Source of the DNA: Opitutus sp. GAS368
GTDB taxonomy: Bacteria > Verrucomicrobiota > Verrucomicrobiae > Opitutales > UBA953
NCBI GenBank assembly: GCA_943332745.1
Contig: CALQQQ010000026.1
Span: forward strand, 1-10,374
Direction: 5' to 3'
DNA length: 10,374 bases
The notes under the pieces are model-generated. The model saw only the letters and a program-made list of their open reading frames with translations. It searched no databases and was not told the DNA's origin. The stretch's first letter is position 1; each line of letters opens with the position of its first letter. Positions 1 through 5,460 of this stretch are shown here, piece after piece. A program made the position numbers and the translations under genes.

Positions 1-1648
1 CGCCGCCGAGCTGCCACTGCATGAGGGTGTCGACGCGCGGGCTACCGAAGTAAAGATTGGTGGTCCCGATGAGTTCGCCGGTGGGCGTGAAATCGAGGCC
101 GGTGGGGTTGTCGGCGCAGCCGAGCGAATGCCAGCGGACGTCGGAGCCGTCGGGCAGCATGGACCAGATGCCGCTGTTGAGGCCGGCGTGCACGAGCGTG
201 CCGTCCTTCTGCTTGATGGTGTGTCCCTTGCGACCGTGCGTCCAATAGAAGCGGCCGTCGGGGTGGAGGCGCGGGCCATGGCAATCCGCGCTGTTGGCGG
301 TCCACTCGAATCCGCCGACGACGAGCTCGCGCTGGTCGGCGACGCCGTCGCCGTCGGTGTCGGTGAGTTTCCAGACGCCCGGGGTGTCGGTCACGTAGAG
401 GCTGCCGTTCAGGAAATAGGCACCCTTCGGATAAGCGAGTTTGTCCGCGAAGACCGTGCTACGCTCGAACACGCCGTCCTTATCGCGATCCTCCAGGAGG
501 AGGATGCGATTGGGGAGGACGGTCTCGAACTTCTTCGGGCTCCAATTTACGCCAGCGGAGTCGCCTACGAACAGGCGACCTTGGTCATCGACGCATCCCA
601 TGGTGGGATTGGCTACCATTGGAGAGGTGGCGGCGACGACCATTTCAAAACCCGGTGGCAGCTTGGCCTTCGGGGTGTTCAGTGCGATCTGCTCCGGAGA
701 GAGATTGAGGAAGCGCGGGCGATAGGCGTAGGCGGGAAATTCCTCGCCGTCACCATGACCGGCCGGCTTGGCGGCACCCCACTTTTCCTTGAACGCGCCA
801 AGCGGGTAGAGTTCGTAGCGGCGGACGAACATCTCAGCCGCTTCGACCTGCAGGAGAATACGGCCTTGGCTGGGCTTGCACTCGAAGGCTTCGTTCACCT
901 TCACGCCATTGACGAAGTACTGGAGCGTATCGCCCTTGGCGATGACCTCAAAACGGGTCCACTGGCCCATCGGCGACTCGACGTCGTCCCGGCCGCGGAA
1001 GCCGAGCGTGTCCTTCCAATCGACGTCGCGCTTCTGCCAGTTGAGGCGACCGCCCTTCATGGTCTGGCGAGGAGCGCCCGGGGTCCAGACCTTCTCCTTG
1101 TCGCGGTCGAGACCGACTTCCGCGCTGATGGAGGCCTCGAGCACGGTGCCGTCGGCGAGCTTCGGCGCGAGGACGAGGATATCGCCCACGCCGCCTTCGA
1201 TGATCTGGGCTTCGATGCTGGCCATCCAGCTGCCACCCACGGCGCCTTGCGGGCCGAAGCAATGGACGAGGATGCCGTTGTCGCGCGTGGCCTTGGCGCG
1301 CTTGCCCCAGGTCTTATCGCCCCACTTGAACTCGATGACGAGGTGGTAGTCCTTGAAGCTGTCGTTGGTGGTGATGCCACCGTAGCCGTTGCCGCTGACA
1401 TGGAACAAGCCATCCGGCTCAAACTTGAACACGTTCTTAGGGTCGTCGACGATGTCAGCTTTGGGGTTGATGTGCATCTCGGCCTTTCCCTCGCGGAAAA
1501 GATCGAGGATGTTAACTTTCTTGGTGACGGCCTGCGCGACCGGTTCCGGTGGCAGGACAATCTTAGCGACCGGCTCCTTGCTCTGCGCAGCCAGTCCGAT
1601 CACGGACAGCAGCGCGAACACGAAGGCGGCGATGGGGTGGTTTTTCAT
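1..1648 (-). CDS. Exported DUF1080 / PVC-type dehydrogenase propeller fusion protein (3' end off window)
   Basis: The reading frame gives 549 codons from ATG at 1648-1646 and is still open at the left edge. Residues 1-22 form a signal peptide (hydrophobic from A7 to A21), so the protein should be exported. Residues about 45-283 match DUF1080 (PF06439, 3-keto-disaccharide hydrolase, a concanavalin-like fold): the core SIEAQIIEGGVGD is at about 144-156 and a strand-rich end RRYELYPLG at 276-284. From about residue 329 (KLPPGFEMVVA) begins a propeller of the PVC 'membrane-bound dehydrogenase' type, with the marker SPMVANPTMG at 342-351 and calcium-binding-like loops DRDKDG (387-392) and DTDGDG (430-435). 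Family members usually continue into HEAT repeats and a CxxCH haem domain, which would lie off the window. The likely role is periplasmic attack on oxidised or keto-sugars. No Shine-Dalgarno sequence precedes the start. Domain calls are firm; the substrate is unknown. Confidence 0.9.
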   Translation of the reverse strand, partial: MKNHPIAAFVFALLSVIGLAAQSKEPVAKIVLPPEPVAQAVTKKVNILDLFREGKAEMHINPKADIVDDPKNVFKFEPDGLFHVSGNGYGGITTNDSFKDYHLVIEFKWGDKTWGKRAKATRDNGILVHCFGPQGAVGGSWMASIEAQIIEGGVGDILVLAPKLADGTVLEASISAEVGLDRDKEKVWTPGAPRQTMKGGRLNWQKRDVDWKDTLGFRGRDDVESPMGQWTRFEVIAKGDTLQYFVNGVKVNEAFECKPSQGRILLQVEAAEMFVRRYELYPLGAFKEKWGAAKPAGHGDGEEFPAYAYRPRFLNLSPEQIALNTPKAKLPPGFEMVVAATSPMVANPTMGCVDDQGRLFVGDSAGVNWSPKKFETVLPNRILLLEDRDKDGVFERSTVFADKLAYPKGAYFLNGSLYVTDTPGVWKLTDTDGDGVADQRELVVGGFEWTANSADCHGPRLHPDGRFYWTHGRKGHTIKQKDGTLVHAGLNSGIWSMLPDGSDVRWHSLGCADNPTGLDFTPTGELIGTTNLYFGSPRVDTLMQWQLGG

Positions 1649-1726
1649 GGGGTGAAGGAAGAGGATGGCGAAAGGGACCCCGATGTTCCAAACCGCCCGC
1701 CACTCTTCAATACTTTCGCAGCTATT

Positions 1727-1757
1727 GAGCGGAATAGTTCATTATCGGAGCGGAATA
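1727..1757. promoter_or_regulatory. Candidate operator: GAGCGGAATA direct repeat, 21-bp period
   Basis: The 10-mer GAGCGGAATA occurs exactly at 1727-1736 and again at 1748-1757. The start-to-start distance is 21 bp, about two turns of B-DNA, so both copies face the same side of the helix. They lie 79-109 bp upstream of the DUF1080 gene start, where a regulator binding site would be plausible. Function is inferred from position and spacing only. Confidence 0.35.
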
Positions 1758-1758
1758 A

Positions 1759-1788
1759 GAGGTAGGGACAGCACCACGTGCTGTCCTA
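1759..1788 (+). repeat. REP-like hairpin, copy 1 (GTAG head plus perfect palindrome)
   Basis: GTAG at 1762-1765 is followed directly by a perfect 9-bp inverted repeat, GGACAGCAC (1766-1774) and GTGCTGTCC (1778-1786), with a 3-nt loop CAC. The whole 30-bp stretch is identical to 5424-5453. A GTAG head abutting a palindrome is the layout of REP sequences processed by RAYT (TnpA-REP) transposases. That relation is inferred; no such transposase gene is visible here. The hairpin could also act as a transcription or mRNA-decay barrier. Confidence 0.75.
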
Positions 1789-1805
1789 GTTGCCATTTTA
1801 CTCTC

Positions 1806-1884
1806 AAAGGGAAACCGGAGACCGGATGATTGGCTGGGGCATAATAATGACCGCAGCATCCTATCCGGTTTCCGGTCTCCCTTT
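1806..1884. repeat. 22-bp imperfect inverted repeat with 35-bp loop
   Basis: The left arm 1806-1827 and the right arm 1863-1884 are reverse complements except at two positions. Each arm contains two 7-bp half-units: AAACCGG then AGACCGG on the left, and, read on the other strand, AGACCGG then AAACCGG on the right. The half-units are therefore swapped between arms, which alone produces both mismatches. The loop is 1828-1862. It is probably another family of interspersed palindrome; no protein or RNA family is recognised. Confidence 0.7.
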
Positions 1885-1900
1885 CGCGCTTTGGCTCTGG

Positions 1901-1921
1901 CCAACCGCCAACCGCTAACCG
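1901..1921. repeat. Triplet of a 7-bp unit, CCAACCG
   Basis: Three adjacent copies are seen: CCAACCG (1901-1907), CCAACCG (1908-1914) and CTAACCG (1915-1921). They sit between the long inverted repeat and the two-hairpin element, and may be part of a larger composite repeat. No function can be assigned. Confidence 0.6.
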
Positions 1922-1936
1922 CTTCCACCTGACATT

Positions 1937-1992
1937 GGTAGGGCTGACCACCCTTGGTCAGCCGGGGTTGAGCGAGGACGCTCAACCCTACC
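1937..1992. repeat. REPIN-like element: two GTAG-headed hairpins in inverted orientation
   Basis: The first half reads GTAG (1938-1941), then stem GGCTGACCA (1942-1950), loop CCCT, and stem TGGTCAGCC (1955-1963). The second half, read on the minus strand, is GTAG (1991-1988), then stem GGTTGAGCG (1987-1979), a 4-nt loop, and its complement (1974-1966). The outer ends GGTAGGG and CCCTACC are also complementary, so the 56-bp unit could fold as a three-way junction. Two REPs facing each other is the definition of a REPIN. The stems differ in sequence from each other and from the single hairpins at 1759 and 5424; only the GTAG head and the palindrome layout are shared. Confidence 0.7.
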
Positions 1993-2012
1993 TAACCCTT
2001 CGCCTTCGTCCA

Positions 2013-2060
2013 TTCAGCCCTCTATTCAGTCCTCTACTCAGTCCTCAACGCAGTCCTCTA
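2013..2060. repeat. 12-bp tandem repeat, four copies, starting in the stop codon of the lipoprotein gene
   Basis: On the plus strand the units are TTCAGCCCTCTA (2013-2024), TTCAGTCCTCTA (2025-2036), CTCAGTCCTCAA (2037-2048) and CGCAGTCCTCTA (2049-2060). The last unit contains the TAG stop (2060-2058, minus strand) of the serine hydrolase gene, so the array lies at and just downstream of its 3' end. Read in the gene's frame, TAG recurs at the start of two further units, giving spare stop codons. The array looks like slippage expansion. Confidence 0.8.
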
Positions 2061-3170
2061 TTTCGCAGCAAACTCTTTAACCGCCCACTTCTTGAATTCG
2101 CCCTGAGCCTGGCCACCCTTACCCGGGAAGCCTTGGTGCTGGACCATCCAGACGACCACGAGACCGTCCTTGGTGCGCACTTCCATGTTCGTGGCCTGCG
2201 CTCCGCCATGACCAAAGAAATCCGGGCCGACCGCGAGGCCGAGACCATAGCTTTCCTTGAGCTCCTTGGGCGTCTGGCGCGAAGATAGCTCCTTCATGGA
2301 TGCCGCGCTGAGGTAGCGACGGCCGTCGAGCTCACCGCCATTGAGTAGCATGCGGCAGAACGTAGCGACATCCTTGGCCGTGGAGAAAAGACCGCCGGCT
2401 GGCATGGGGAAACGATGGACGTGATCGGTGAGGTCGGCTTGCAGCTGACCGAGTCCGCCGAGCGCGAGCTTCTTCTTGGAGGCATCCGGCTTGTAGGTCT
2501 TGGCGAGACGCGAGACCTGCTCGGCGTTGGGCCAGAAGGTGGTGTCCTTCATCCCGAGCGGGCCGAATAGGCGCTTATCCATGAAGTCTTCGTAGGTCTG
2601 GCCGCTGACGACTTCGAGGACGCGTGCGGCGGTGTTGATGCCGGCGTTAGAATACTGGTACTTGGCCCCAGGCTGCGTCACGAGCGGGGTCTTGGCGTAG
2701 GTCTTCACCGCGGCGGTGAGCGACAAGGCGTCTAGGGTGGGCTTCTCTTCCTCGGATTTGAAAGGGAGACCGCTCACGTGCGAGAGGAGGTCGCGAATCG
2801 TGATTGACCGCGTGCGGGCGACCGGGGCTTCCTTACCGGCGGAGACCTTCTGGTCCTTGAACTCCGGCAGGTATTTCTCGACCGGATCATTCAGCGAAAG
2901 CTTACCTTCGTCGACGAGCATCATGACCGCCGCGGCGGTGATGCCCTTGGACTGCGAGGCAATCCAGAAGACGGCGTCGTCCTGCATGGGCTTCTTCGCT
3001 TCCAAGTCGGCGAAGCCGACCGTGGTTACGCTTAGCACCCGGTCTTTGTTCGCGACGAGCGCCACCGCGCCCGCGAGCTCTTCGCGCTGTACGAACGGAG
3101 CCAAGACGGAATCGGCGACGGAAGCGCAGCCGGATAACAACAGGCCGAGGAGAAGAATAGGGGCACGCAT
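2058..3170 (-). CDS. Serine hydrolase lipoprotein, class C beta-lactamase family
   Basis: This 370-residue protein belongs to the Beta-lactamase family PF00144 (AmpC, D-Ala-D-Ala carboxypeptidase and esterase relatives). The lipobox LSGC ends at C15 after a short hydrophobic stretch, so it should be a lipid-anchored envelope protein. The three catalytic motifs are present: SxxK as S72-Q-S-K75, YxN as Y173-S-N175, and HxG as H321-G-G323. Length and motif spacing are normal for the family. Such proteins more often hydrolyse peptidoglycan peptides or esters than antibiotics, so resistance should not be assumed. The start at 3170 is supported by GGGAG (3184-3180) 9 nt upstream. It lies 85 nt downstream of the Lpt-type permease gene and may be cotranscribed with it. 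A 12-bp tandem repeat follows the stop. The family is certain; the substrate is unknown. Confidence 0.92.
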   Translation of the reverse strand: MRAPILLLGLLLSGCASVADSVLAPFVQREELAGAVALVANKDRVLSVTTVGFADLEAKKPMQDDAVFWIASQSKGITAAAVMMLVDEGKLSLNDPVEKYLPEFKDQKVSAGKEAPVARTRSITIRDLLSHVSGLPFKSEEEKPTLDALSLTAAVKTYAKTPLVTQPGAKYQYSNAGINTAARVLEVVSGQTYEDFMDKRLFGPLGMKDTTFWPNAEQVSRLAKTYKPDASKKKLALGGLGQLQADLTDHVHRFPMPAGGLFSTAKDVATFCRMLLNGGELDGRRYLSAASMKELSSRQTPKELKESYGLGLAVGPDFFGHGGAQATNMEVRTKDGLVVVWMVQHQGFPGKGGQAQGEFKKWAVKEFAAK

Positions 3171-3255
3171 GAACCGAGTCTCCCGCCCTCCCCTCGCGTG
3201 GCAAACCTAAGTCCCGCGACTGTCCCTGGAGCGTCGCACCTTATGTCGATAGCGA

Positions 3256-4401
3256 CTAGTGGCGGGCGGCTTTCCGCATCAGCACACAAGCGATGGCGGC
3301 GACCAAGAGATTGGGCACCAGCACCCAGACCTCCGGATACCAACTCGGAATCTTCACCCACATCGCCATCGAGGTCAGCAAATAATAGGTCAGCGCCACG
3401 CCCAAGGCTAGCCCTGCGTTCACGCTGGTCTCGGCCCGCCCGACGGCGATAGCCAACGGCACGGCGAGCATCGCCAAGGTGGCCACCGACAAGGCGGTGG
3501 CGACGCGGAACATGAACTGAACGGCGAGCATCATCCGGTCCGTCGCCCGCTGTTCGGCCGTCGGGCGTTCAGGCAACCTCCAGCCTGTGTCCATGGCGGC
3601 CAGCAATTCACCACCGGTCATCATCCGGAGCCGTTTCACGTAAGTACCCTTCTCATCGGGCCGCTGATCAAGCGGCACCTCCAAGACCGTACTCTGCGCC
3701 GTCGCGAAGGATTCCGGACGGGCCAGCACGTCGACGACACCGGTACGACTAGTCATCCTGACGTCGTGCATCTCGACGCGCAGGACCAACCCGCCCGCCG
3801 CGCCTTCCACTTTCGTCAGGCGTGCTTCCTCCGCCCGGATCGTCTGCCGGACCTGCCCTTGGTCATCAACCTGCCACAAATGGAAATGCCGCAGCGTCTC
3901 GCCTTGCTTCTCCTCCGCGCGGATCAGCAAGCCTTTGAACTGACGATTCAGCTTCCCCGGCTGGATCAGCCCGGCTGGAGACAGTTGGGCCGACCCGAGT
4001 AAGATCCGTTGGAAACCGTCCTCGGAAGCCGGCCCAGCTTCGAGATTCAGCCACAAGGAAAATAACGAAAGGACAGCGGCGGCGGCCCACACGGGCCAGG
4101 CAATCCGCCAGAGGCTCACCCCCGAAGCTTTCATGGCGGTGAGCTCGCCCTCGGCCCCCAGGCGACCAAAGGTCAGCAGCACGCCCGTCAGGACGCCCAT
4201 CGGCAAAGCGTACGGTAGGACGGTGGGGAACAATAACGCGACGAGCTCGACGGACTCGCCCGCGGTCACGCGTCCGGCGGAAACCGCACCGATAACCATC
4301 CGAACGACGTTGCCGGCCAGGAGGACGAAGACAAATGCACCGGTCGCCAGCGCGGAGGCGATGGCGCACTCGCGCAGGACGTGTCGGTCCAGCAGCCGCA
4401 C
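3256..4401 (-). CDS. LptF/LptG family lipopolysaccharide export permease
   Basis: This 381-residue membrane protein matches YjgP/YjgQ permeases (PF03739). The family forms the membrane part of the LptB2FG ABC transporter, which lifts lipopolysaccharide out of the inner membrane. It starts MRLLDRHVLRE, typical of the family. Three membrane helices follow (about 14-36, 55-78 and 100-119), then a soluble periplasmic domain (about 120-285, beta-jellyroll in this family) and three more helices (about 292-316, 326-348 and 358-375). The stretch EGELTAMKASGVSLWRI at 84-100 corresponds to the coupling helix that contacts LptB. I cannot tell LptF from LptG by eye, and only one copy is present here. The start is GTG (4401-4399), 6 nt after the stop of the phosphatase gene, which suggests cotranscription and translational coupling. 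Confidence 0.92.
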   Translation of the reverse strand: MRLLDRHVLRECAIASALATGAFVFVLLAGNVVRMVIGAVSAGRVTAGESVELVALLFPTVLPYALPMGVLTGVLLTFGRLGAEGELTAMKASGVSLWRIAWPVWAAAAVLSLFSLWLNLEAGPASEDGFQRILLGSAQLSPAGLIQPGKLNRQFKGLLIRAEEKQGETLRHFHLWQVDDQGQVRQTIRAEEARLTKVEGAAGGLVLRVEMHDVRMTSRTGVVDVLARPESFATAQSTVLEVPLDQRPDEKGTYVKRLRMMTGGELLAAMDTGWRLPERPTAEQRATDRMMLAVQFMFRVATALSVATLAMLAVPLAIAVGRAETSVNAGLALGVALTYYLLTSMAMWVKIPSWYPEVWVLVPNLLVAAIACVLMRKAARH

Positions 4402-4407
4402 GTGGCC

Positions 4408-5019
4408 TTAGTTCTCCCCTCCGGCCACCAGCTTCCGCACCGGAAGACGCTGACTCTCCCGGTAGGCCTTCAGACTATTATCCATCGCCCACGACCGGCT
4501 CCATAAGTACGGGAAATGTCCGAACCGGAGCGAGAGCTGGTGGGCGACGGCCTCAGGGGGGTGACCAGCCTCCAGCAGTAACAGTGCACAGGCCAGCCCG
4601 CTCCGATCAGACCCCGAACCGCAATGGATCAGCAACGGCTTCGGGGCATCTCGCAACATCTGCGCCAGCTCGGTCATCTGCTCGATGGTCAGTTCGCGCG
4701 ACGCGCTCATGCGGTAGTTAAGGAAGCCCACGCCGAGTTCCTGCGCGGCACGATATTGGGCGTCATACCAATCCCGGCCGACATTCTCGCCGCGGAGGTT
4801 AATCACGGTCCGCAAGCCTGTCTGCTTGGCGAGGCTGACGAACTCCCCGGCCGGAAGCTGGGCCGAACGGTACAGCAGGCCAGGGACGACCTCATGCTGG
4901 TTATGATTCGAGTGCAAGTAACCGTAGAACGAGAGGGGCAGCCCGACCACGGCGAGTAACGTCCAGCCACAGATTCGGAGGAAACGCCAACCGAGGGCGA
5001 ATGGCTGAGGAATCGTCAC
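4408..5019 (-). CDS. Membrane-anchored dual-specificity (tyrosine) phosphatase-like protein
   Basis: The 203-residue product has one N-terminal hydrophobic segment (about 14-35). The catalytic domain after it probably lies in the periplasm. The P-loop HCGSGSDRSG at 132-141 has the CX5R signature (C133, R139) of cysteine phosphatases, and the upstream core GLLYRSAQLP (47-56) and LRTVINLRGE (69-78) is typical of the Siw14/TpbA-like dual-specificity group. The usual loop aspartate acting as general acid is not obvious: the corresponding stretch reads NYRMSASRE (101-109). The start is GTG (5019-5017), directly preceded in frame by a TAA stop, so no longer version is possible. No Shine-Dalgarno sequence is evident. 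It lies 6 nt upstream of the Lpt-type permease gene, which suggests an envelope role. The substrate could be phosphoprotein, phosphoinositide-like or a phosphorylated lipid. Confidence 0.82.
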   Translation of the reverse strand: MTIPQPFALGWRFLRICGWTLLAVVGLPLSFYGYLHSNHNQHEVVPGLLYRSAQLPAGEFVSLAKQTGLRTVINLRGENVGRDWYDAQYRAAQELGVGFLNYRMSASRELTIEQMTELAQMLRDAPKPLLIHCGSGSDRSGLACALLLLEAGHPPEAVAHQLSLRFGHFPYLWSRSWAMDNSLKAYRESQRLPVRKLVAGGEN

Positions 5020-5118
5020 CGATTAATCATACGGGAGCATCAATGCGGTCTGGGCCGAATCTGGTGACAAGCAGGCGACAAACGGCGGTAGGACTGGCCT
5101 TCGTGGTGAATAAGGAAA

Positions 5119-5144
5119 AACCCTAGAAAAACACCCTAGGGGTT
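5119..5144. promoter_or_regulatory. CTAG-centred inverted repeat in the divergent intergenic region
   Basis: AACCCTAG (5119-5126) pairs with CTAGGGGTT (5136-5144), with one extra G on the right side and a 9-nt loop. It lies 40-65 bp upstream of the small plus-strand gene, in the 164-bp gap (5020-5183) between two divergent genes. It could be an operator for either gene or a leader hairpin. I see no U-tract after it, so a terminator is less likely. Function is unproven. Confidence 0.4.
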
Positions 5145-5169
5145 GCCCATTGAAGATGATCCCACGGCT

Positions 5170-5175
5170 GGGAGG
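5170..5175 (+). promoter_or_regulatory. Strong Shine-Dalgarno GGGAGG deciding the start at 5184
   Basis: GGGAGG lies 8 nt before ATG 5184 and is the best ribosome binding site in the window. Its first three bases fall in a short hairpin, CCCA (5161-5164), loop CGGC, TGGG (5169-5172), which could partly mask the site. Confidence 0.65.
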
Positions 5176-5183
5176 ATTTCTTC

Positions 5184-5417
5184 ATGTTCTTCTCCCACCT
5201 GCGCCCTCGCTCCGGACTTCCCTCCACGGCCGCTCCCTATTCCCGCCTGCTCTGCGTGAAGCTGAAGTCCGGTAAGTCCTTCATCCTCAGCACCGAACTC
5301 TGGCACCTCCTCCCCCAAGGCGATGAGGTAATCTCCATCCTCAGCGCCACCGGCCGCCCGATCTTCGCCTCAATGGAAACAGTGAAGCACGTGGAGCTCG
5401 CGCCGGCGGCGCGATAA
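5184..5417 (+). CDS. Small hypothetical protein, 77 residues
   Basis: This is the only plus-strand gene I accept. It is supported by GGGAGG 8 nt before the ATG, by codons that favour G or C at the third position throughout, and by its placement between oppositely oriented genes. I do not recognise the family. The first 18 residues are rich in Pro and Ser. Residues 19-74 alternate short hydrophobic strands and turns (LLCVKLKSGKSFIL, DEVISILSATGRPIFASM, KHVEL), suggesting a small all-beta domain. There are no cysteine pairs, membrane helix or signal peptide, so it is probably cytoplasmic. A palindromic repeat follows 6 nt after the stop and separates it from the convergent acyltransferase gene. 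Existence is likely; function is unknown. Confidence 0.62.
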   Translation: MFFSHLRPRSGLPSTAAPYSRLLCVKLKSGKSFILSTELWHLLPQGDEVISILSATGRPIFASMETVKHVELAPAAR

Positions 5418-5423
5418 GTTCCT

Positions 5424-5453
5424 GAGGTAGGGACAGCACCACGTGCTGTCCTA
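5424..5453 (+). repeat. REP-like hairpin, copy 2, in a convergent intergenic gap
   Basis: All 30 bases are identical to 1759-1788. GTAG is at 5427-5430, the stem GGACAGCAC is at 5431-5439, the loop is CAC, and the stem GTGCTGTCC is at 5443-5451. It fills most of the 43-bp gap between the stop of the 77-residue gene (5417) and the stop of the acyltransferase gene (5461). It could serve as a bidirectional barrier or terminator, although neither strand has a real U-tract after the stem. Confidence 0.75.
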
Positions 5454-5460
5454 TCTTTCG

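Larger units (their letters stand above)
1649..2057. other. 409-bp repeat-rich intergenic region without a gene
   Basis: This gap separates the serine hydrolase lipoprotein gene from the DUF1080 fusion gene, both on the minus strand. It holds no convincing gene. The open frames crossing it run through palindromes and resemble no protein family. It does hold, in order, a 10-bp direct repeat (1727-1757), a GTAG-headed hairpin (1759-1788), a long imperfect inverted repeat (1806-1884), a 7-bp triplet (1901-1921), a two-hairpin element (1937-1992) and a 12-bp tandem array (2013-2060). The promoter of the DUF1080 gene probably lies in the part nearest 1648, roughly 1660-1760, but I could not identify a convincing -35/-10 pair. 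Confidence 0.85.

Noticed and set aside
128..1765. Long plus-strand open frame of 545 codons opposite the DUF1080 fusion gene
   Set aside because: The minus strand gives a protein with a signal peptide, DUF1080 and propeller motifs over the same bases. The plus-strand product resembles no family and is a by-product of high GC at third codon positions.
1722..1985. Minus-strand open frame of 87 codons in the intergenic region
   Set aside because: It runs straight through the two-hairpin element, the inverted repeat and the single hairpin, has no family resemblance, and starts inside a palindrome.
2010..2060. CRISPR array suggested by regular short repeats
   Set aside because: The units are 12 bp, directly adjacent and without spacers, and no cas gene is present.
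2058..3170. Antibiotic resistance beta-lactamase
   Set aside because: Catalytic motifs fit the class C/esterase/carboxypeptidase family as a whole, and nothing in the sequence or context points to antibiotic hydrolysis.
5427..5453. Classical rho-independent terminator between the convergent genes
   Set aside because: The stem is perfect but no run of T follows on either strand, and the identical sequence occurs elsewhere, so it is better described as a repeat that may act as a barrier.
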